From Mesobacillus subterraneus (lineage in GTDB: Bacteria > Bacillota > Bacilli > Bacillales > Cytobacillaceae): a stretch of DNA of 64,000 bases. The notes under the pieces were generated by a model that was given only the letters and a program-made list of their open reading frames with translations, did no database searches and was not told the origin of the DNA. Positions 23,533 to 35,097 of the stretch are shown piece by piece. How positions within the stretch are numbered: position 1 is the first letter of the stretch; the number at the start of each line of letters is the position of its first letter. Position numbers and translations under genes: made by a program. Location: the NCBI RefSeq assembly GCF_023715485.1, contig NZ_JAMBOF010000002.1, positions 186,001-250,000 of the forward strand, read 5' to 3'.

Positions 23533-23610
23533 AGAGCACAGGATAACCTGTGCCGTCAAAGGATTATATTTTTAAAAGGGGGTCAATTTCTATTCCTATA
23601 ATACCCCATG
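23530..23610 (-). ncRNA. Possible small RNA ending in a strong terminator
   Basis: Read leftward, GCACAGG-TTAT-CCTGTGC followed by eight T is a textbook terminator, yet no gene precedes it: trxB has its own terminator at 23716-23741. Upstream is a C-rich GACCCCCTTTT stretch, able to pair with ribosome sites, and a TATTAT box near 23600. The 5' end is a guess. Confidence 0.35.
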
Positions 23611-23715
23611 ATTGTTTCACTACTGTTACAGAAGAGTTAATATCTAATTACTTTTTGTTAATTTATGCCGAGATGAACTGTTTTTACCAGTTTTAAGGAA
23701 TATTTAACCTAAATA

Positions 23716-23742
23716 AAAGACCCACTGGTGTGTGGGCCGGAA
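23716..23742 (-). terminator. trxB terminator
   Basis: GGCCCACAC / GTGGGTC stem followed by TTTT, directly past the trxB stop. Confidence 0.7.
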
Positions 23743-23747
23743 TTCAA

Positions 23748-24719
<972 letters not shown>

Positions 24720-24896
24720 TCATAATCCGCATTATTTTCTGTTTTCATTCGAAAATAGTATTTCCTGCCTAACCATATCCTATAAAACCAGAGGCATATA
24801 GTCCAAAAATATGCTTAGCAAAAGCGGCTGTTCACGGAATTGACAAGATTCACTGATTTATTTTCAAGGATTGGTTTTGCCCTTCCAGGCTTAAAA

Positions 24897-24945
24897 AGAA
24901 AAGGGTAAACCTTATCTGCCATAACAGACTCAGTTTACCCTTTTA
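24897..24945 (-). terminator. Terminator of the TPR-protein gene
   Basis: AAAAGGGTAAAC and GTTTACCCTTTT pair across a 24-base loop; T-rich tail on the minus strand. It overlaps the stop codon region. Confidence 0.7.
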
Positions 24946-26451
24946 AATGCTGTCTTCTTCCTGAAGAAATTCATTTGCCAAATTAATATATTTGGCAAGT
25001 GTTGAGACAGACAAGCCGTATTTATTTGCGACTGCCTGTTTTGATGTCTTGATATTTCTTAGCTTATCCCAGAGATAATCAACAGCGGCCGCCCATGCTT
25101 TCTTGTTTTTAAAGTCATAGCCAGCTTTTGCTGCCTGCTCAAATACTGAAAACCACATAATATAGATACCAGCTTCATTTTTCCCGATCGGCTGATGATG
25201 GTCATACAATAGCTTCGCTGTTTCATGCGCACCTTTTACTTCCTCTTTACTGCTGTTCAGCTTCCCGGAAGAAACATATGCGAGGTAGGATTTTTCCATA
25301 TCAGTCATTTTCTCTGTCGACTTTTCAGCTGCAAGGATTTCCTTCTTTTTCGTGGAAACAGATGTCAGGAATAAGGCAAATAGCCTTTCTTCCGGATAAT
25401 CGCTGTTGAGCTGGTTCAAGATTGCGGCTACTTGTGATTCGAACTTCCCGCCTGGATTTTCTGCCCAGGGTTCCATTCCTTCTTTTTCAGGACTGAATTC
25501 GAGAACCTTTTTCCAAATAACCCTTGCAGAATCTTCCTTGCCGATAAAATAGGAAGCATGCGCCAGCCAGTAATAGAAAGCTCCATCGCCTTCGAACCCT
25601 GATTTTTGCAGCTTTTTCAGCCATCGGTAAGAAAGTTCATATTCACCAACCAGGGCGAAAGTAGCGCCCAGCTTGAACTGGTGCTCGACGTGGATCGGAT
25701 GGATTTTTCCCAGAGAGTCTTTGAGGTTCTGGACTTCCTCCTCCTGGTTCTGGTAATGGGCAAAAACCAGCCCGTTGCACAATGCGTGCAGGTTGCCAGG
25801 ATTCTGCTCCAATACATCGTTAAGGATGTCGCGTGCCTTGACCGTTTCCCCAAGGTAAAAATACGCAAGCGCAAGATTGTTGTAAGCCGACCAGTATTCT
25901 GGATACTCTTCAATCACCTCGTGGAAAATCTCGATCGCTTTTGGAAACTCACCCGATTCAAGGTGATTTCGAGCTTCCTCCTGCTTGATGATCAAGTCAT
26001 CCTCTTCATAATAGTCCTCATCCATTTCTTCCGCTTCGAGTGTAAGCAGTTCAAGGAGATCATTGGCATCTTCCGCAAACTCCCCATCCTCATTCAATTC
26101 TAAGTATAAGTTCGCATGCCTGAACGCATCTCTAAATAAGCCCAAATGAGCGTAGTTATTCGCTAAGAAATAATGGCTCTCCGCCATGTTTTCATCAAGT
26201 TCTTCGAGGATCAAGTGCAAAAGACGGTTAGACTGCTGGTATTCCCCCAACTCCGACTGCACGATTGCCAGCTGGCAAACGATCATCGGTTCGCCGGGTT
26301 CAAGCTGCATCGCGCGCTGGAAGTACTTCTCAGCCTTCTTAAGATCCCGCCTATGGAAAGCCTTGACCCCTTTGGTGAAGTAATATTCACCAGTAGGAAC
26401 GAATGACAGCAATTGTCCCTTTTGCTTCATTGCTTTAGAGTCTTTTCCCAT
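24943..26451 (-). CDS. yvcD: Tetratricopeptide-repeat protein (YvcD-like)
   Basis: 502 aa. At least six TPR units of 34 residues lie between about 20 and 320 (for example KAFHRRDLKKAEKYFQRAMQ, SAYNNLALAYFYLGE). An acidic segment (about 140-155) is present. The last 60 residues resemble a helix-turn-helix (VANKYGLSVSTLAKYI). Length and position beside trxB fit YvcD of B. subtilis, whose function is unknown. Single-gene unit. Confidence 0.85.
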   Translation of the reverse strand: MGKDSKAMKQKGQLLSFVPTGEYYFTKGVKAFHRRDLKKAEKYFQRAMQLEPGEPMIVCQLAIVQSELGEYQQSNRLLHLILEELDENMAESHYFLANNYAHLGLFRDAFRHANLYLELNEDGEFAEDANDLLELLTLEAEEMDEDYYEEDDLIIKQEEARNHLESGEFPKAIEIFHEVIEEYPEYWSAYNNLALAYFYLGETVKARDILNDVLEQNPGNLHALCNGLVFAHYQNQEEEVQNLKDSLGKIHPIHVEHQFKLGATFALVGEYELSYRWLKKLQKSGFEGDGAFYYWLAHASYFIGKEDSARVIWKKVLEFSPEKEGMEPWAENPGGKFESQVAAILNQLNSDYPEERLFALFLTSVSTKKKEILAAEKSTEKMTDMEKSYLAYVSSGKLNSSKEEVKGAHETAKLLYDHHQPIGKNEAGIYIMWFSVFEQAAKAGYDFKNKKAWAAAVDYLWDKLRNIKTSKQAVANKYGLSVSTLAKYINLANEFLQEEDSI

Positions 26452-26902
26452 GTGATCCTCCGTAAGTGTTTTTAAAAAAGGCTCTATTCATATGCCTTAT
26501 ATCTTGGTTGCATCAATCAATAATTTTAAAGTGAAAAACTAATTGATTTAACAACAAAAAGTGCCCGATTCGTCTGAGATTACAAACATCCGAAATCAAT
26601 AGCCTTAAAGGAGCAGCTTTAACTAATGTAGTATAACATACGGACAGAGATTTCGAGAAGGTGTGGATTTTAAAATGTAGTGGGCAGTCTGGATAAAATT
26701 GGGTCGATCAGGAGATGGAGTATGGTTTGTGACTCAGGTGGATTTGGCAGTATGGAGATGTTTAGGATTTAAATTGCGATATTTGTTGTCTTCACTTAGG
26801 AGGGGATACCAGTTACATTTTGGAGATGAATTCTTGTAAAACAGGTAAATGGGTTTGGATCCATGACAATAAAAATTGGAAAAAAACGAGTGAAATTTCC
26901 AG
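26452..26902. other. Long gap upstream of the 21-bp array
   Basis: No gene recognised. A weak MITE-like sequence (GGCTCTATTC...GGTTGC) lies near 26487-26515. The remainder shows no structure I can support. Confidence 0.35.
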
Positions 26903-27000
26903 TTCGCAAAATTCTTTCGGAATTTCGCAAGATTCCTTCCATTTTTCGCAAAATTAAGTATGTATTTCGCAAGATTCCAGTCACTTTTCGCAAAATAAAT
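26903..27000. repeat. Five-copy array with exact 21-bp period
   Basis: TTCGCAA starts at 26903, 26924, 26945, 26966 and 26987, each followed by A/G-ATT. Spacing is exactly 21 bases throughout while the bases between vary. It lies about 100 bases upstream of the NERD gene. Confidence 0.85.
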
Positions 27001-27097
27001 TCTGCCAGCTTTATAAAGGGTGTTATTTTTAACCTTAATGAAGGAATTTTCACCACAAATATCGAATTTATTTCAAAAAAATGATAGGAGTGAAGTT

Positions 27098-28072
27098 ATG
27101 ATTGTTAAAACACGCTCATACCCCATTGAAATTATGATGTTAGAAGCAATTGTCAGGCGTTTTCCCCCTCATAATCCAAGAAAAGATGAGTTTAAGGAAA
27201 AACTCATGCGGAAAAGAGCCGGTTACAAAGGAGAATTTACACTCGATTACTACATGTCCCAAATTGACCACTCCAATTTTATGATTCTCCAGGATTTAAG
27301 AATTCCTCATAATGGAACACACTTTCAAATAGATACCCTCTTGATTTCTTCAACCTTCATCTTAATTATCGAATCCAAAAACTATGCAGGAATACTTGAG
27401 TTTTATCCGGAATTCAACCAACTCATTCGTACTCTCAATGGAGTCCAAGAAGCTTTTCCGGATCCAATTATCCAGACAAAAATACAAGCTTCACAGCTTA
27501 AGTCCTTTCTTTCTAAAAACCATCAGTTTACCTTACCACCTATTAAATTCCTCGTTGCAATGAGCAATTCACAAGCAATTATAAAAAACCCCACTAATAA
27601 TAAAGAGGTTAGTCAAAAAGTTTGCAGAACGAGTAGTATTGCATTCAGGATTAAACCTCTTGAAGAAGAATATAAGAATCCAACTCTTTCTAAAAAAGAA
27701 ATTAAAAAAATCGTTAAATTACTGTTGAATAGCCATACACCTTTTATCCCCGATCTAGCTTCGATGAATCTTCCACTTGAAGATATGATTCAAGGAGTTC
27801 AATGCCTTCAATGCAATAAATTTCATATGGATAGAATACACGGTTCCTGGATTTGTAAACATTGCGGACATGTCTCCAAGGAGGCTCACATTCCTGCAAT
27901 TAAGGACTTTTTCCTCCTATATGGCTTCCAGATTTCGAACAAACAACTTCGCCGCTTCCTGTTAATTAACTCTGTATATACAGGAAATCGTATTCTCCAA
28001 GCCCTTGAATTACTCACTACCGGCTCGACCAAAGATAGAATTTACTCTCCACCAAAAAACTTTTTCGAATAA
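27098..28072 (+). CDS. NERD-domain protein with zinc ribbon
   Basis: 324 aa from ATG 27098 with AGGAG 7 bases upstream. The NERD (nuclease-related) domain is at about 40-150: YKGEFTLDYYM, QIDTLLIS, LIIESKNYAG, where D and the E-x-K pair match the restriction-endonuclease-like fold. Near residue 235-265 a four-Cys zinc ribbon (CLQC, CKHC) follows, then a helical tail. NERD proteins are thought to process DNA, but none is well characterised in Bacillus. The gene stands alone between repeats. Confidence 0.85.
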   Translation: MIVKTRSYPIEIMMLEAIVRRFPPHNPRKDEFKEKLMRKRAGYKGEFTLDYYMSQIDHSNFMILQDLRIPHNGTHFQIDTLLISSTFILIIESKNYAGILEFYPEFNQLIRTLNGVQEAFPDPIIQTKIQASQLKSFLSKNHQFTLPPIKFLVAMSNSQAIIKNPTNNKEVSQKVCRTSSIAFRIKPLEEEYKNPTLSKKEIKKIVKLLLNSHTPFIPDLASMNLPLEDMIQGVQCLQCNKFHMDRIHGSWICKHCGHVSKEAHIPAIKDFFLLYGFQISNKQLRRFLLINSVYTGNRILQALELLTTGSTKDRIYSPPKNFFE

Positions 28073-28107
28073 GGCTATTTTCGCATAGATTGTTGATATT
28101 CGAACCA
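28073..28107. repeat. MITE-like fragment
   Basis: GGCTATTTTCGCATAGATTG TTGATATTCG (given in two parts) matches one end of the element family. Confidence 0.35.
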
Positions 28108-28134
28108 AGTTTACATCCCGCATTTTTTTGAATT

Positions 28135-28229
28135 GGCGCTCTTTTCGAGAAGGTTTCTGATAGCGAATGCAGTAAAACTCGTGAAAAACCAATTGTTTGG
28201 AAAAGCAACAAAGTCTTCCGAAAAGAGCC
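28135..28229. repeat. MITE-like element, copy 2
   Basis: About 95 bp. On the minus strand it begins GGCTCTTTTCGG, contains ACTTTGTTGCTTTT and ends CGAAAAGAGCGCC. The ends are inverted repeats. Confidence 0.6.
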
Positions 28230-28237
28230 TTGAACAA

Positions 28238-28282
28238 AAAGAAACCCCAGCGCAATTTATTCTCCAGCGCTGGGTTTCTTCC
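28238..28282 (-). terminator. Terminator of the his operon
   Basis: Stem GAAACCCAGCGC / GCGCTGGGGTTTC with a TTTTT tail, read leftward. The hisIE stop codon lies in the loop. Confidence 0.85.
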
Positions 28283-28901
28283 TCTTATTCAATACTCCTA
28301 GTACTTCCTTCAGAGGCAGCTTCTGCTCCTGCAGGAGGACCATCAGGTGGTACAGCAGATCGGCTGCTTCCCATTTGAGTTCTTCTGAGTCGCGGTTTTT
28401 GGCGGCGATGATGACTTCCGCTGCTTCTTCGCCGACTTTTTTCAAGATTTTATCGACGCCTTTTTCAAATAAGTACGTAGTGTAGGCGCCTTCTGGCATT
28501 TCCTGTTCACGCTTGCGGATGGTTTTTTCTAGCTCGAGCACGACTTCGAAATCTCTCAAAGATGTTGAAGCGGAATCCGAATCATCCACAAGGCTTTCCG
28601 AAAAGCAGCTGACCGCACCCGTATGGCATGCAGGACCGGCTGGTTCAACGAGTACGACGAGTGCGTCGCCATCGCAGTCGTATTTGATTTCAACGATTTT
28701 CTGCGTGTTTCCGCTTGTAGCTCCTTTATGCCAGAGTTCCTGGCGTGAGCGGCTGTAGAACCAGGTTTCACGAGTTTCCAGCGACTTGCCGAGGGATTCT
28801 TTGTTCATGTATGCAACAGTCAATACTTCCCGTGTAGTGGCATCCTGGACGACTGCAGGAATCAGGCCACTGGCATCGAACTTCAATTCTTCAATATTCA
28901 T
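28257..28901 (-). CDS. hisI: Bifunctional phosphoribosyl-AMP cyclohydrolase / phosphoribosyl-ATP pyrophosphatase
   Basis: 214 aa, a fusion of HisI and HisE. HisI (about 1-110) shows [31 protein letters not shown] and the metal-binding Cys (AGPACHTG). HisE (about 120-205) shows [20 protein letters not shown]. It catalyses steps 2 and 3 of histidine synthesis. Last gene of the operon; overlaps hisF by 4 bases. Confidence 0.97.
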   Translation of the reverse strand: MNIEELKFDASGLIPAVVQDATTREVLTVAYMNKESLGKSLETRETWFYSRSRQELWHKGATSGNTQKIVEIKYDCDGDALVVLVEPAGPACHTGAVSCFSESLVDDSDSASTSLRDFEVVLELEKTIRKREQEMPEGAYTTYLFEKGVDKILKKVGEEAAEVIIAAKNRDSEELKWEAADLLYHLMVLLQEQKLPLKEVLGVLNKRKKPSAGE

Positions 28902-29656
28902 CTTACGGTCACTCCTTTTTCGTGGAGATAGGATTTTACTTCCTTTACGGATGTTTCACGATAGTGGAAGATGGATGCTGCGAGTGCGGCATCTGCTTTT
29001 CCTTCTATAAAAGCTTCTGCAAAATGGTCGGCATTTCCGGCGCCGCCTGAGGCAATAACTGGAACAGTCACCGCTTCGCTTACAGCTCTTGTCAGCGACA
29101 GGTCAAAGCCCTTCTTTTCGCCATCGCTGTCCATGCTGGTCAGCAAAATCTCGCCGGCTCCAAGCCTGACTGCTTCCCTTGCCCATTCGATCACTTCCAA
29201 ATTGGCAGGTTTGCGGCCTCCATGTGTGTAAACACGCCATGATCCCAGTTCGGAATCGTACTTTGCATCAATCGCTACGACGATACACTGTGAGCCGAAA
29301 AAGGCAGATCCTTCTGCAATCAACATCGGATCGTTCACCGCAGCGGTATTCAATGATACTTTGTCAGCGCCGGAACGCAGCATTCTTTTCATATCTTCAA
29401 GCGTGTTGATTCCGCCGCCGACAGTGAATGGGATTGCCAACTCCGAGGCCACTTCCTTTACAACCTCGACCATCGTTTTCCTGCCTTCAACAGAGGCGGA
29501 TATATCAAGAAACACGAGTTCGTCGGCACCTTGCTCATCATAAAATCGTGCAAGCTCAACCGGATCCCCAGCATCGCGAAGCTGGACAAACTGGACTCCC
29601 TTGACGACGCGGCCATCCTTTACATCAAGGCAAGGAATGATTCGTTTGCTTAACAT
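28898..29656 (-). CDS. hisF: Imidazole glycerol phosphate synthase, cyclase subunit
   Basis: 252 aa, a TIM barrel. The catalytic Asp residues lie in [15 protein letters not shown] and in the [11 protein letters not shown] strand region; phosphate-binding loops are visible ([20 protein letters not shown]). Together with HisH it makes IGP and AICAR. Its start touches the hisA stop. Confidence 0.97.
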   Translation of the reverse strand: MLSKRIIPCLDVKDGRVVKGVQFVQLRDAGDPVELARFYDEQGADELVFLDISASVEGRKTMVEVVKEVASELAIPFTVGGGINTLEDMKRMLRSGADKVSLNTAAVNDPMLIAEGSAFFGSQCIVVAIDAKYDSELGSWRVYTHGGRKPANLEVIEWAREAVRLGAGEILLTSMDSDGEKKGFDLSLTRAVSEAVTVPVIASGGAGNADHFAEAFIEGKADAALAASIFHYRETSVKEVKSYLHEKGVTVR

Positions 29657-30387
29657 CAGGCATTCCCCGTTTCCAATGCTGATTTTACCGAAAAACGCCC
29701 TTCGTAAATCGCTTTGCCGACAATCGCTCCGCTGACTCCATCAACTCGCAGCTGTTTAAGAGCTTCCAAATCATCAAGCGAGCTGACACCTCCAGAAGCA
29801 ATCACGTTTTTGCCCGTTTCCAGCGCAAGCTGTCGAGTCGCTTCCACGTTTGGTCCTGCAAGCGTGCCATCAGTAGCAATATCGGTAAAAATAAACGTCG
29901 ACGCTCCAGCTTCGGCGAATCTTTTACCAAGCTCGACAGCCGTTACTTCTGAAGTGTTCAGCCAGCCGTGTGTAGCAACTAGTCCTTTTTTCGCGTCAAG
30001 ACCAATGGCAATTTTCGCTCCGTACTTCTTCACCATCTCTTCTGCAAACTCAGGATTGGATACGGCGATGCTGCCGATGATGACTCGAGTGACCCCATTT
30101 TCGAGATAGTGGTTGATATCTGCTTCACTGCGGATGCCGCCGCCAATTTGCACATTAACTCCGAGTTCCTGTGCAGCTTTAATGACAAATTCATCATTCA
30201 CTCTTTTACCGTCCCTTGCTCCGTCCAGGTCAACCATATGAATCCATTCGGCACCTTCACTGGCGAACTTTTTTGCCATTTCGAAGGGCGAGTCGCCGTA
30301 TATCGTTTCCTGATCGTAATCGCCTTGCAGCAGCCTTACACACTTTCCGCCGCGCATATCTATAGCTGGATAAATCACAAATTTCAT
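29656..30387 (-). CDS. hisA: Phosphoribosylformimino-5-aminoimidazole carboxamide ribotide isomerase
   Basis: 243 aa, a (beta/alpha)8 barrel related to His[21 protein letters not shown] at the start with the catalytic Asp, phosphate loops [10 protein letters not shown] and [10 protein letters not shown], and the second Asp in [13 protein letters not shown]. It performs an Amadori rearrangement in step 4. Overlaps hisH by 4 bases. Confidence 0.97.
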   Translation of the reverse strand: MKFVIYPAIDMRGGKCVRLLQGDYDQETIYGDSPFEMAKKFASEGAEWIHMVDLDGARDGKRVNDEFVIKAAQELGVNVQIGGGIRSEADINHYLENGVTRVIIGSIAVSNPEFAEEMVKKYGAKIAIGLDAKKGLVATHGWLNTSEVTAVELGKRFAEAGASTFIFTDIATDGTLAGPNVEATRQLALETGKNVIASGGVSSLDDLEALKQLRVDGVSGAIVGKAIYEGRFSVKSALETGNA

Positions 30388-31025
30388 TGATTAGCCTTCC
30401 TTTCCGACGCAAGTTCCGTGAAATTACGCAACAGTCCCATCCCCATCTCGCTGCTTTTTTCCGGATGGAATTGCATGCCGAATATATTTCCTCTGCCGAC
30501 AATCGCAGGGACTTCAACGTCATAGTAGTCTCCAACTGCTACCAGCACATCTGCGTCAGCCGTTTTTACATAATAAGAATGGACGAAATAAACATAGTCT
30601 TCCTCAAGAGAAGCCAGCAAGGGTGATTCTCCCGTAAAGCGAAGCTTGTTCCAGCCCATATGCGGAACTTTATAGGCATTGCCATCAGCTGTCTGGCCGG
30701 CGAAACGTTCGACTTTTCCAGGCAGCAAGCTCAACCCCTTGGTCTTGCCATTCTCTGTGCTCTCCTCAAATAACAGCTGCATGCCGAGGCAGATCCCAAG
30801 GACAGGTTTGCCGGTTGCTGCGAACTCGCGGATCATTTCCGCCAGACCAGTGCGAATCAACGCTTCCATCGCATCACGGAATGAACCCACGCCAGGGACG
30901 AGCAATGCATCTGCCTCCATTAATCCGTCCTTATATTGTGATATGAAGTATGGCGTATCCAGGCGTTCCAGCGCTTTGCTGACGCTGAATAGATTGCCCA
31001 TGCCGTAATCAACGATGCCAATCAT
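30384..31025 (-). CDS. hisH: Imidazole glycerol phosphate synthase, glutaminase subunit
   Basis: 213 aa, a class I glutamine amidotransferase. The catalytic Cys is in [12 protein letters not shown]; His and Glu are in [13 protein letters not shown]. It supplies ammonia to HisF. DYGMGN at the N-terminus is typical. Confidence 0.97.
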   Translation of the reverse strand: MIGIVDYGMGNLFSVSKALERLDTPYFISQYKDGLMEADALLVPGVGSFRDAMEALIRTGLAEMIREFAATGKPVLGICLGMQLLFEESTENGKTKGLSLLPGKVERFAGQTADGNAYKVPHMGWNKLRFTGESPLLASLEEDYVYFVHSYYVKTADADVLVAVGDYYDVEVPAIVGRGNIFGMQFHPEKSSEMGMGLLRNFTELASERKANQ

Positions 31026-31095
31026 GGTTAAACTCCCTTTCTTGTTTGGTTCTTGCTTATGGAAACCAGGTTCCTTTTAAAACCAGCTGCCTATT

Positions 31096-31683
31096 CTACA
31101 GCATCCCCTTCGTAGAAGGAACTCCTTTAACCCTCGGGTCGATGGTTGTAGCTTCATCAAGTGCGCGGCCGAGTGCTTTAAAGACTGCTTCGATCATATG
31201 ATGAGTATTTTTTCCGTAATGGACGATGACGTGGAGGTTCATTCTTGCTTCAAGCGCCAGCTTCCATAGAAATTCATGTATGAGTTCGACGTCAAAAGTG
31301 CCGACCTGCTGGGCAGGGAATTCGGCACGCATTTCGAGGTGTGGACGGTTGCTCAAATCGATGACAACCTGAGCCAGCGCTTCATCCATCGGCACAAAAG
31401 CGTTTCCGTAGCGCTTGATCCCTTTCTTGTCGCCAAGTGCTTCTCGAAGCGCCTGTCCAATGCAGATGCCGATGTCTTCTGTTGTATGGTGGCCGTCCAC
31501 GTCGATATCGCCTTTTGCATCGACTGAAAGGTCAAACTGTCCATGCTTCGCAAATAAATCAAGCATATGGGACAGGAAAGGCACACCTGTTTCAAGCGAA
31601 GTTTGCCCTTCGCCATCGACTCCAAAAGTCAAATCGATCTTCGTTTCATTCGTATATCTATTCACCGTTGAGGTTCGTTCCAT
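31096..31683 (-). CDS. hisB: Imidazoleglycerol-phosphate dehydratase
   Basis: 195 aa from ATG 31683 (GGAGGTAATAAG upstream), the standard length for the monofunctional enzyme. Two manganese-binding motifs, DGHHTTEDIGI and GKNTHHMIEA. It converts IGP to imidazole acetol phosphate. The histidinol-phosphate phosphatase domain found fused in E. coli is absent, as expected for Bacillus. Confidence 0.97.
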   Translation of the reverse strand: MERTSTVNRYTNETKIDLTFGVDGEGQTSLETGVPFLSHMLDLFAKHGQFDLSVDAKGDIDVDGHHTTEDIGICIGQALREALGDKKGIKRYGNAFVPMDEALAQVVIDLSNRPHLEMRAEFPAQQVGTFDVELIHEFLWKLALEARMNLHVIVHYGKNTHHMIEAVFKALGRALDEATTIDPRVKGVPSTKGML

Positions 31684-31709
31684 TCTTATTACCTCCAAAA
31701 ATATGGGCC

Positions 31710-32975
31710 TTATTTCAGCCTGGTTTCTACCGCTCTTGCATGGGCTTCAAGTCCTTCTAGCCTTGCGAACTCAGCGATTTTTGCACCGTTGTCATTCATG
31801 GCTTTTTCGCTGTAAAAAATGATGCTTGATTTCTTTTGGAAATCCTCGACACTCAGTGGGCTTGAAAATCGAGCAGTCCCATTTGTCGGCAGGACATGGT
31901 TTGGACCGGCAAAGTAATCTCCCACTGGTTCAGAACTGTATCGCCCGAGAAAAATCGCGCCGGCGTGCTTTATTTTACCGAGCAATTCAATAGCGTTTTC
32001 GGTAACGATTTCGAGATGCTCAGGCGCAAGCTGGTTGATCGCTGCGATTGCTTCATCGATATCAGCGGCAACATAAATAGCGCCAAAGTCTTCGATTGCT
32101 TTAGAGGCGATTTCTTTTCTCGGCAATAGGGAGAGCTGTTTATACACTTCATTTTGTACGTCCTCAGCTAGTGCTTGTGATGTTGTCACTAAAATCGCAC
32201 AGGCACGCGGGTCATGCTCCGCCTGGGAAAGCAGATCAGCGGCAATCTCGTTGGCTCGGGCGGTATCGTCCGCAAGTATGCCAATTTCGCTTGGTCCGGC
32301 AATCATATCGATCGCCACATCGCCGAAAACTTCCCGTTTCGCGAGAGCCACATAGATATTTCCCGGACCGGTGATTTTATCAACAGGCTTGATCGATTCG
32401 GTGCCGTATGCCAGAGCGGCGATCGCCTGGGCTCCGCCGACTTTATAGATCTCTTTAACCCCTGCAATATCAGCGGCAATAAGAACTCCTGCCGGCAGCT
32501 TGCCGTTACGGTCAGGAGGCGATACCATAACGATGCGATCGACTCCAGCGGTTTTTGCGGGAATGACATTCATCAAAACGGAAGATGGATACGCAGCTGT
32601 TCCGCCTGGCACATAAACACCAACAGAATCGAGCGGTGTCACCTTCTGGCCAAGCATTGTGCCATTTTCCTCCGTCGTCATCCATGAGGGCCGCAGCTGC
32701 TTTTCATGGTACTTGCGGATGTTGGCGGCTGCTTCAGTAATGATTTCAACAAGGTTTTCACTCACCATTTTATAAGCTTCGGTAATTTCGTGCTGAGCCA
32801 CACGAAAATCGGCAAGCGTCACTGAATCAAATTTTTCCGTAAAAGACCTGACAGCCTGATCACCATTATTACGGACCTCCATGATAATCGCCTGCACAGC
32901 CTTTCGCTGCTCCTCCGTCCCGCCATCAACCGAGCGTTTCAGCGAGACACCACCATCTATTTGTAAAATTTCCAT
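31710..32975 (-). CDS. hisD: Histidinol dehydrogenase
   Basis: 421 aa. Conserved segments: [50 protein letters not shown] and APEHLEI, with zinc-binding His and Glu/Asp. It catalyses the last two oxidation steps. Between hisG and hisB, as in B. subtilis. Start ATG at 32975. Confidence 0.97.
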   Translation of the reverse strand: MEILQIDGGVSLKRSVDGGTEEQRKAVQAIIMEVRNNGDQAVRSFTEKFDSVTLADFRVAQHEITEAYKMVSENLVEIITEAAANIRKYHEKQLRPSWMTTEENGTMLGQKVTPLDSVGVYVPGGTAAYPSSVLMNVIPAKTAGVDRIVMVSPPDRNGKLPAGVLIAADIAGVKEIYKVGGAQAIAALAYGTESIKPVDKITGPGNIYVALAKREVFGDVAIDMIAGPSEIGILADDTARANEIAADLLSQAEHDPRACAILVTTSQALAEDVQNEVYKQLSLLPRKEIASKAIEDFGAIYVAADIDEAIAAINQLAPEHLEIVTENAIELLGKIKHAGAIFLGRYSSEPVGDYFAGPNHVLPTNGTARFSSPLSVEDFQKKSSIIFYSEKAMNDNGAKIAEFARLEGLEAHARAVETRLK

Positions 32976-33012
32976 CGAGAATCAAATCCTTTCAGATTCA
33001 CAATCATTTCTC

Positions 33013-33636
33013 TCAGATCACGTCGTTTAATCTTTTGATCAGTTCGCTGATCCGCTCATCCTTGATCCGGTAGCTGACCGGGTTGACAATCAACCTTGAA
33101 GTCACGGTTGTGATAGTCTCGTACTCGACAAGCCCGTTTTCCTTTAGGGTTCTTCCTGTCGATACGATATCGACAATCCTGTCGGCGAGACCGATCAGCG
33201 GTGCAAGCTCGATCGAGCCATTCAGTTTGATGATTTCGACCTGCTCACCTTGTTCCCGGAAATAGGCAGCTGCGATGTTCGGATATTTCGTCGCGATTTT
33301 CGGAGCGACATCATTCATTTTTGTATCCGGAAGACCGGCAACTGCCAGGTAGCAGCCGCTGATTTTCAAATCAAGCAGCTCGTACACGTCCCGCTCTTCC
33401 TCAAGTAGGACGTCTTTTCCTGCTATGCCAAGGTCCGCGACCCCGTGTTCAACATAGGTCGCGACATCCATCGGCTTTGCCAAAATGAAGCGGAATTTTT
33501 CTTCTTCAACATCGATAATCAATTTTCGTGAATCATCGAATTCTGGAGGCAAATCGAATCCTGCCCGGCGGAGAAGGTCCGCTGCTTCATTAAAAATCCT
33601 GCCTTTAGGCATTGCGATTGTTAATTGGCCGCTCAT
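33013..33636 (-). CDS. hisG: ATP phosphoribosyltransferase, short-form catalytic subunit
   Basis: 207 aa. Typical start [18 protein letters not shown], ribose-binding [13 protein letters not shown] and [14 protein letters not shown]. The regulatory C-terminal domain is missing, so it is the short form that needs HisZ. It catalyses the first committed step. Overlaps hisZ by 4 bases. Confidence 0.97.
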   Translation of the reverse strand: MSGQLTIAMPKGRIFNEAADLLRRAGFDLPPEFDDSRKLIIDVEEEKFRFILAKPMDVATYVEHGVADLGIAGKDVLLEEERDVYELLDLKISGCYLAVAGLPDTKMNDVAPKIATKYPNIAAAYFREQGEQVEIIKLNGSIELAPLIGLADRIVDIVSTGRTLKENGLVEYETITTVTSRLIVNPVSYRIKDERISELIKRLNDVI

Positions 33637-34817
33637 CGAGTTCCCTCCTTATCTGCTTTTCCGACTAGGAAGACAACATCCGAGAAAGTATCGGAACAAG
33701 CATCAAGATTGCGAACGGCACTGATGTCCTGCAACACGACATGTTCCCCGTCCTTACGACGCTGTGCCGCCAGCTGGTACGCTTCCTTTCTCCGTTCAGG
33801 GCTGAAAAGAATACAAGTGACCGGTTCTGGTTCCCCTAAGTCGCCGAGGCTTTCAAGCAGGCGGTCCAGCCTGATTGCGAACCCGGTCGCTCCAGTCGAT
33901 TTTCCGAACTTCTCAAGCAGCTTGTCATAGCGGCCCCCATTACCGATTGGGAATCCCACCATTCCTGCATATACCTCAAATAAAATCCCTGTATAGTAGC
34001 TCATATGGCTGACAATTGTTAAGTCGAATTTAATCCGGTCGCTTGCGCCGAAATCTTCAATGACATCCCAGAGAAGTTTCATTTCATCCAGTGCTGCCCT
34101 TCCTTTTCCGTTCTCAACAAGCTCAGAAGCTTTTCCAATCACTTCAGGACCGCCGCGGAGGTCGAGGAATGCAAGCAGCCTCTGTGAATCAATCGAGGAC
34201 AATGGCAATGATTTTACGTGCTCACGATAGCCGACATAATTTTTTTCATATAAAAACTTTGTTAATTCCCTTGCCCGTTCTTCATTTCCAAGAATCTGGA
34301 CAAACAGTTCGTTAACGAATCCTACATGACCTACCGAGAGCTGGAATTGTTCGAGTCCTGCTTTTTTCAGCGAGGAGATGGCCAACGCAATCATTTCGCC
34401 ATCTGCGCTGACAGAATTATCACCAATGCATTCGCCGCCAATCTGCTCAAACTCCGCTGGCCTGCCGCCTTCACGCTGCTGCGCACGAAAAACATTCGCC
34501 GAATAGGCAAGCCTTAATGGTACTTGGTCCTTAAATAACTTTGACGCCGCCACCCTGGCAATCGGTGCAGTCATATCAGGCCTCAGGACGAGCGTGTGCC
34601 CTTGCTGATCCAGGAGTTTGAATAGCTGCTGGTCAAGGATTGCCGAAGCATTCCCGATGGTTTCGTAATATTCCAGCGTCGGAGTTTCAATGAATTGAAA
34701 ACCCCAACTTTTCATTTCTTTTTCAATTGAGCTTCGTACCTTGTCCTTCGCTTCGTGCAATTCCGGAAGTGTATCCCTCATGCCAAGCGGCTTTTCAAAC
34801 ATGAACAATCTGCTCAT
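33633..34817 (-). CDS. hisZ: ATP phosphoribosyltransferase regulatory subunit
   Basis: 394 aa from ATG 34817 with GAGGGTG upstream. A class II aminoacyl-tRNA synthetase-like fold related to HisRS ([25 protein letters not shown]) but lacking tRNA-charging function. It forms the hetero-octamer with HisG and gives histidine feedback control. First gene of the operon; no T-box was recognised upstream. Confidence 0.95.
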   Translation of the reverse strand: MSRLFMFEKPLGMRDTLPELHEAKDKVRSSIEKEMKSWGFQFIETPTLEYYETIGNASAILDQQLFKLLDQQGHTLVLRPDMTAPIARVAASKLFKDQVPLRLAYSANVFRAQQREGGRPAEFEQIGGECIGDNSVSADGEMIALAISSLKKAGLEQFQLSVGHVGFVNELFVQILGNEERARELTKFLYEKNYVGYREHVKSLPLSSIDSQRLLAFLDLRGGPEVIGKASELVENGKGRAALDEMKLLWDVIEDFGASDRIKFDLTIVSHMSYYTGILFEVYAGMVGFPIGNGGRYDKLLEKFGKSTGATGFAIRLDRLLESLGDLGEPEPVTCILFSPERRKEAYQLAAQRRKDGEHVVLQDISAVRNLDACSDTFSDVVFLVGKADKEGTR

Positions 34818-34986
34818 CACTTTCACCCTCTTCGTTGCTGGTGTATTTATATCTCTACCCAAATGGGCAATGTTTTAGTTTAATGGTTAAAAATAATCTA
34901 AATCCTTTAGTTCGCTAATATGGTAACAAGATGAAGTTATATGTAGTTTACATTTCATTCTAGTATCCGTCAACAATAACCTCATC

Positions 34987-35066
34987 ATGTTTGATTTTTT
35001 TATAATCGCGATGTTTGATTTTTTTATAATCGCGGTGTTTGATTTTTAAAATTGCGGTGTTTAAAA
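34987..35066. repeat. Short tandem array of about 24 bp
   Basis: (A/G)TGTTTGATTTTT starts at 34987, 35011 and 35035, with a truncated fourth copy at 35057. Each unit ends in ATCGCG or TTGCGG. It lies just upstream of the HAD-hydrolase gene. Confidence 0.75.
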
Positions 35067-35097
35067 TGGGGTGCAAGTATAAAGGGGGATTGCCCGC

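Noticed and set aside
26796-27056. Open frame with ILRK-type heptads across the second 21-bp array
   Set aside because: Same explanation: periodic DNA, no ribosome site, opposite to the NERD gene.
34818-34986. T-box or histidine attenuator before hisZ
   Set aside because: No T-box sequence, specifier loop or terminator could be made out.
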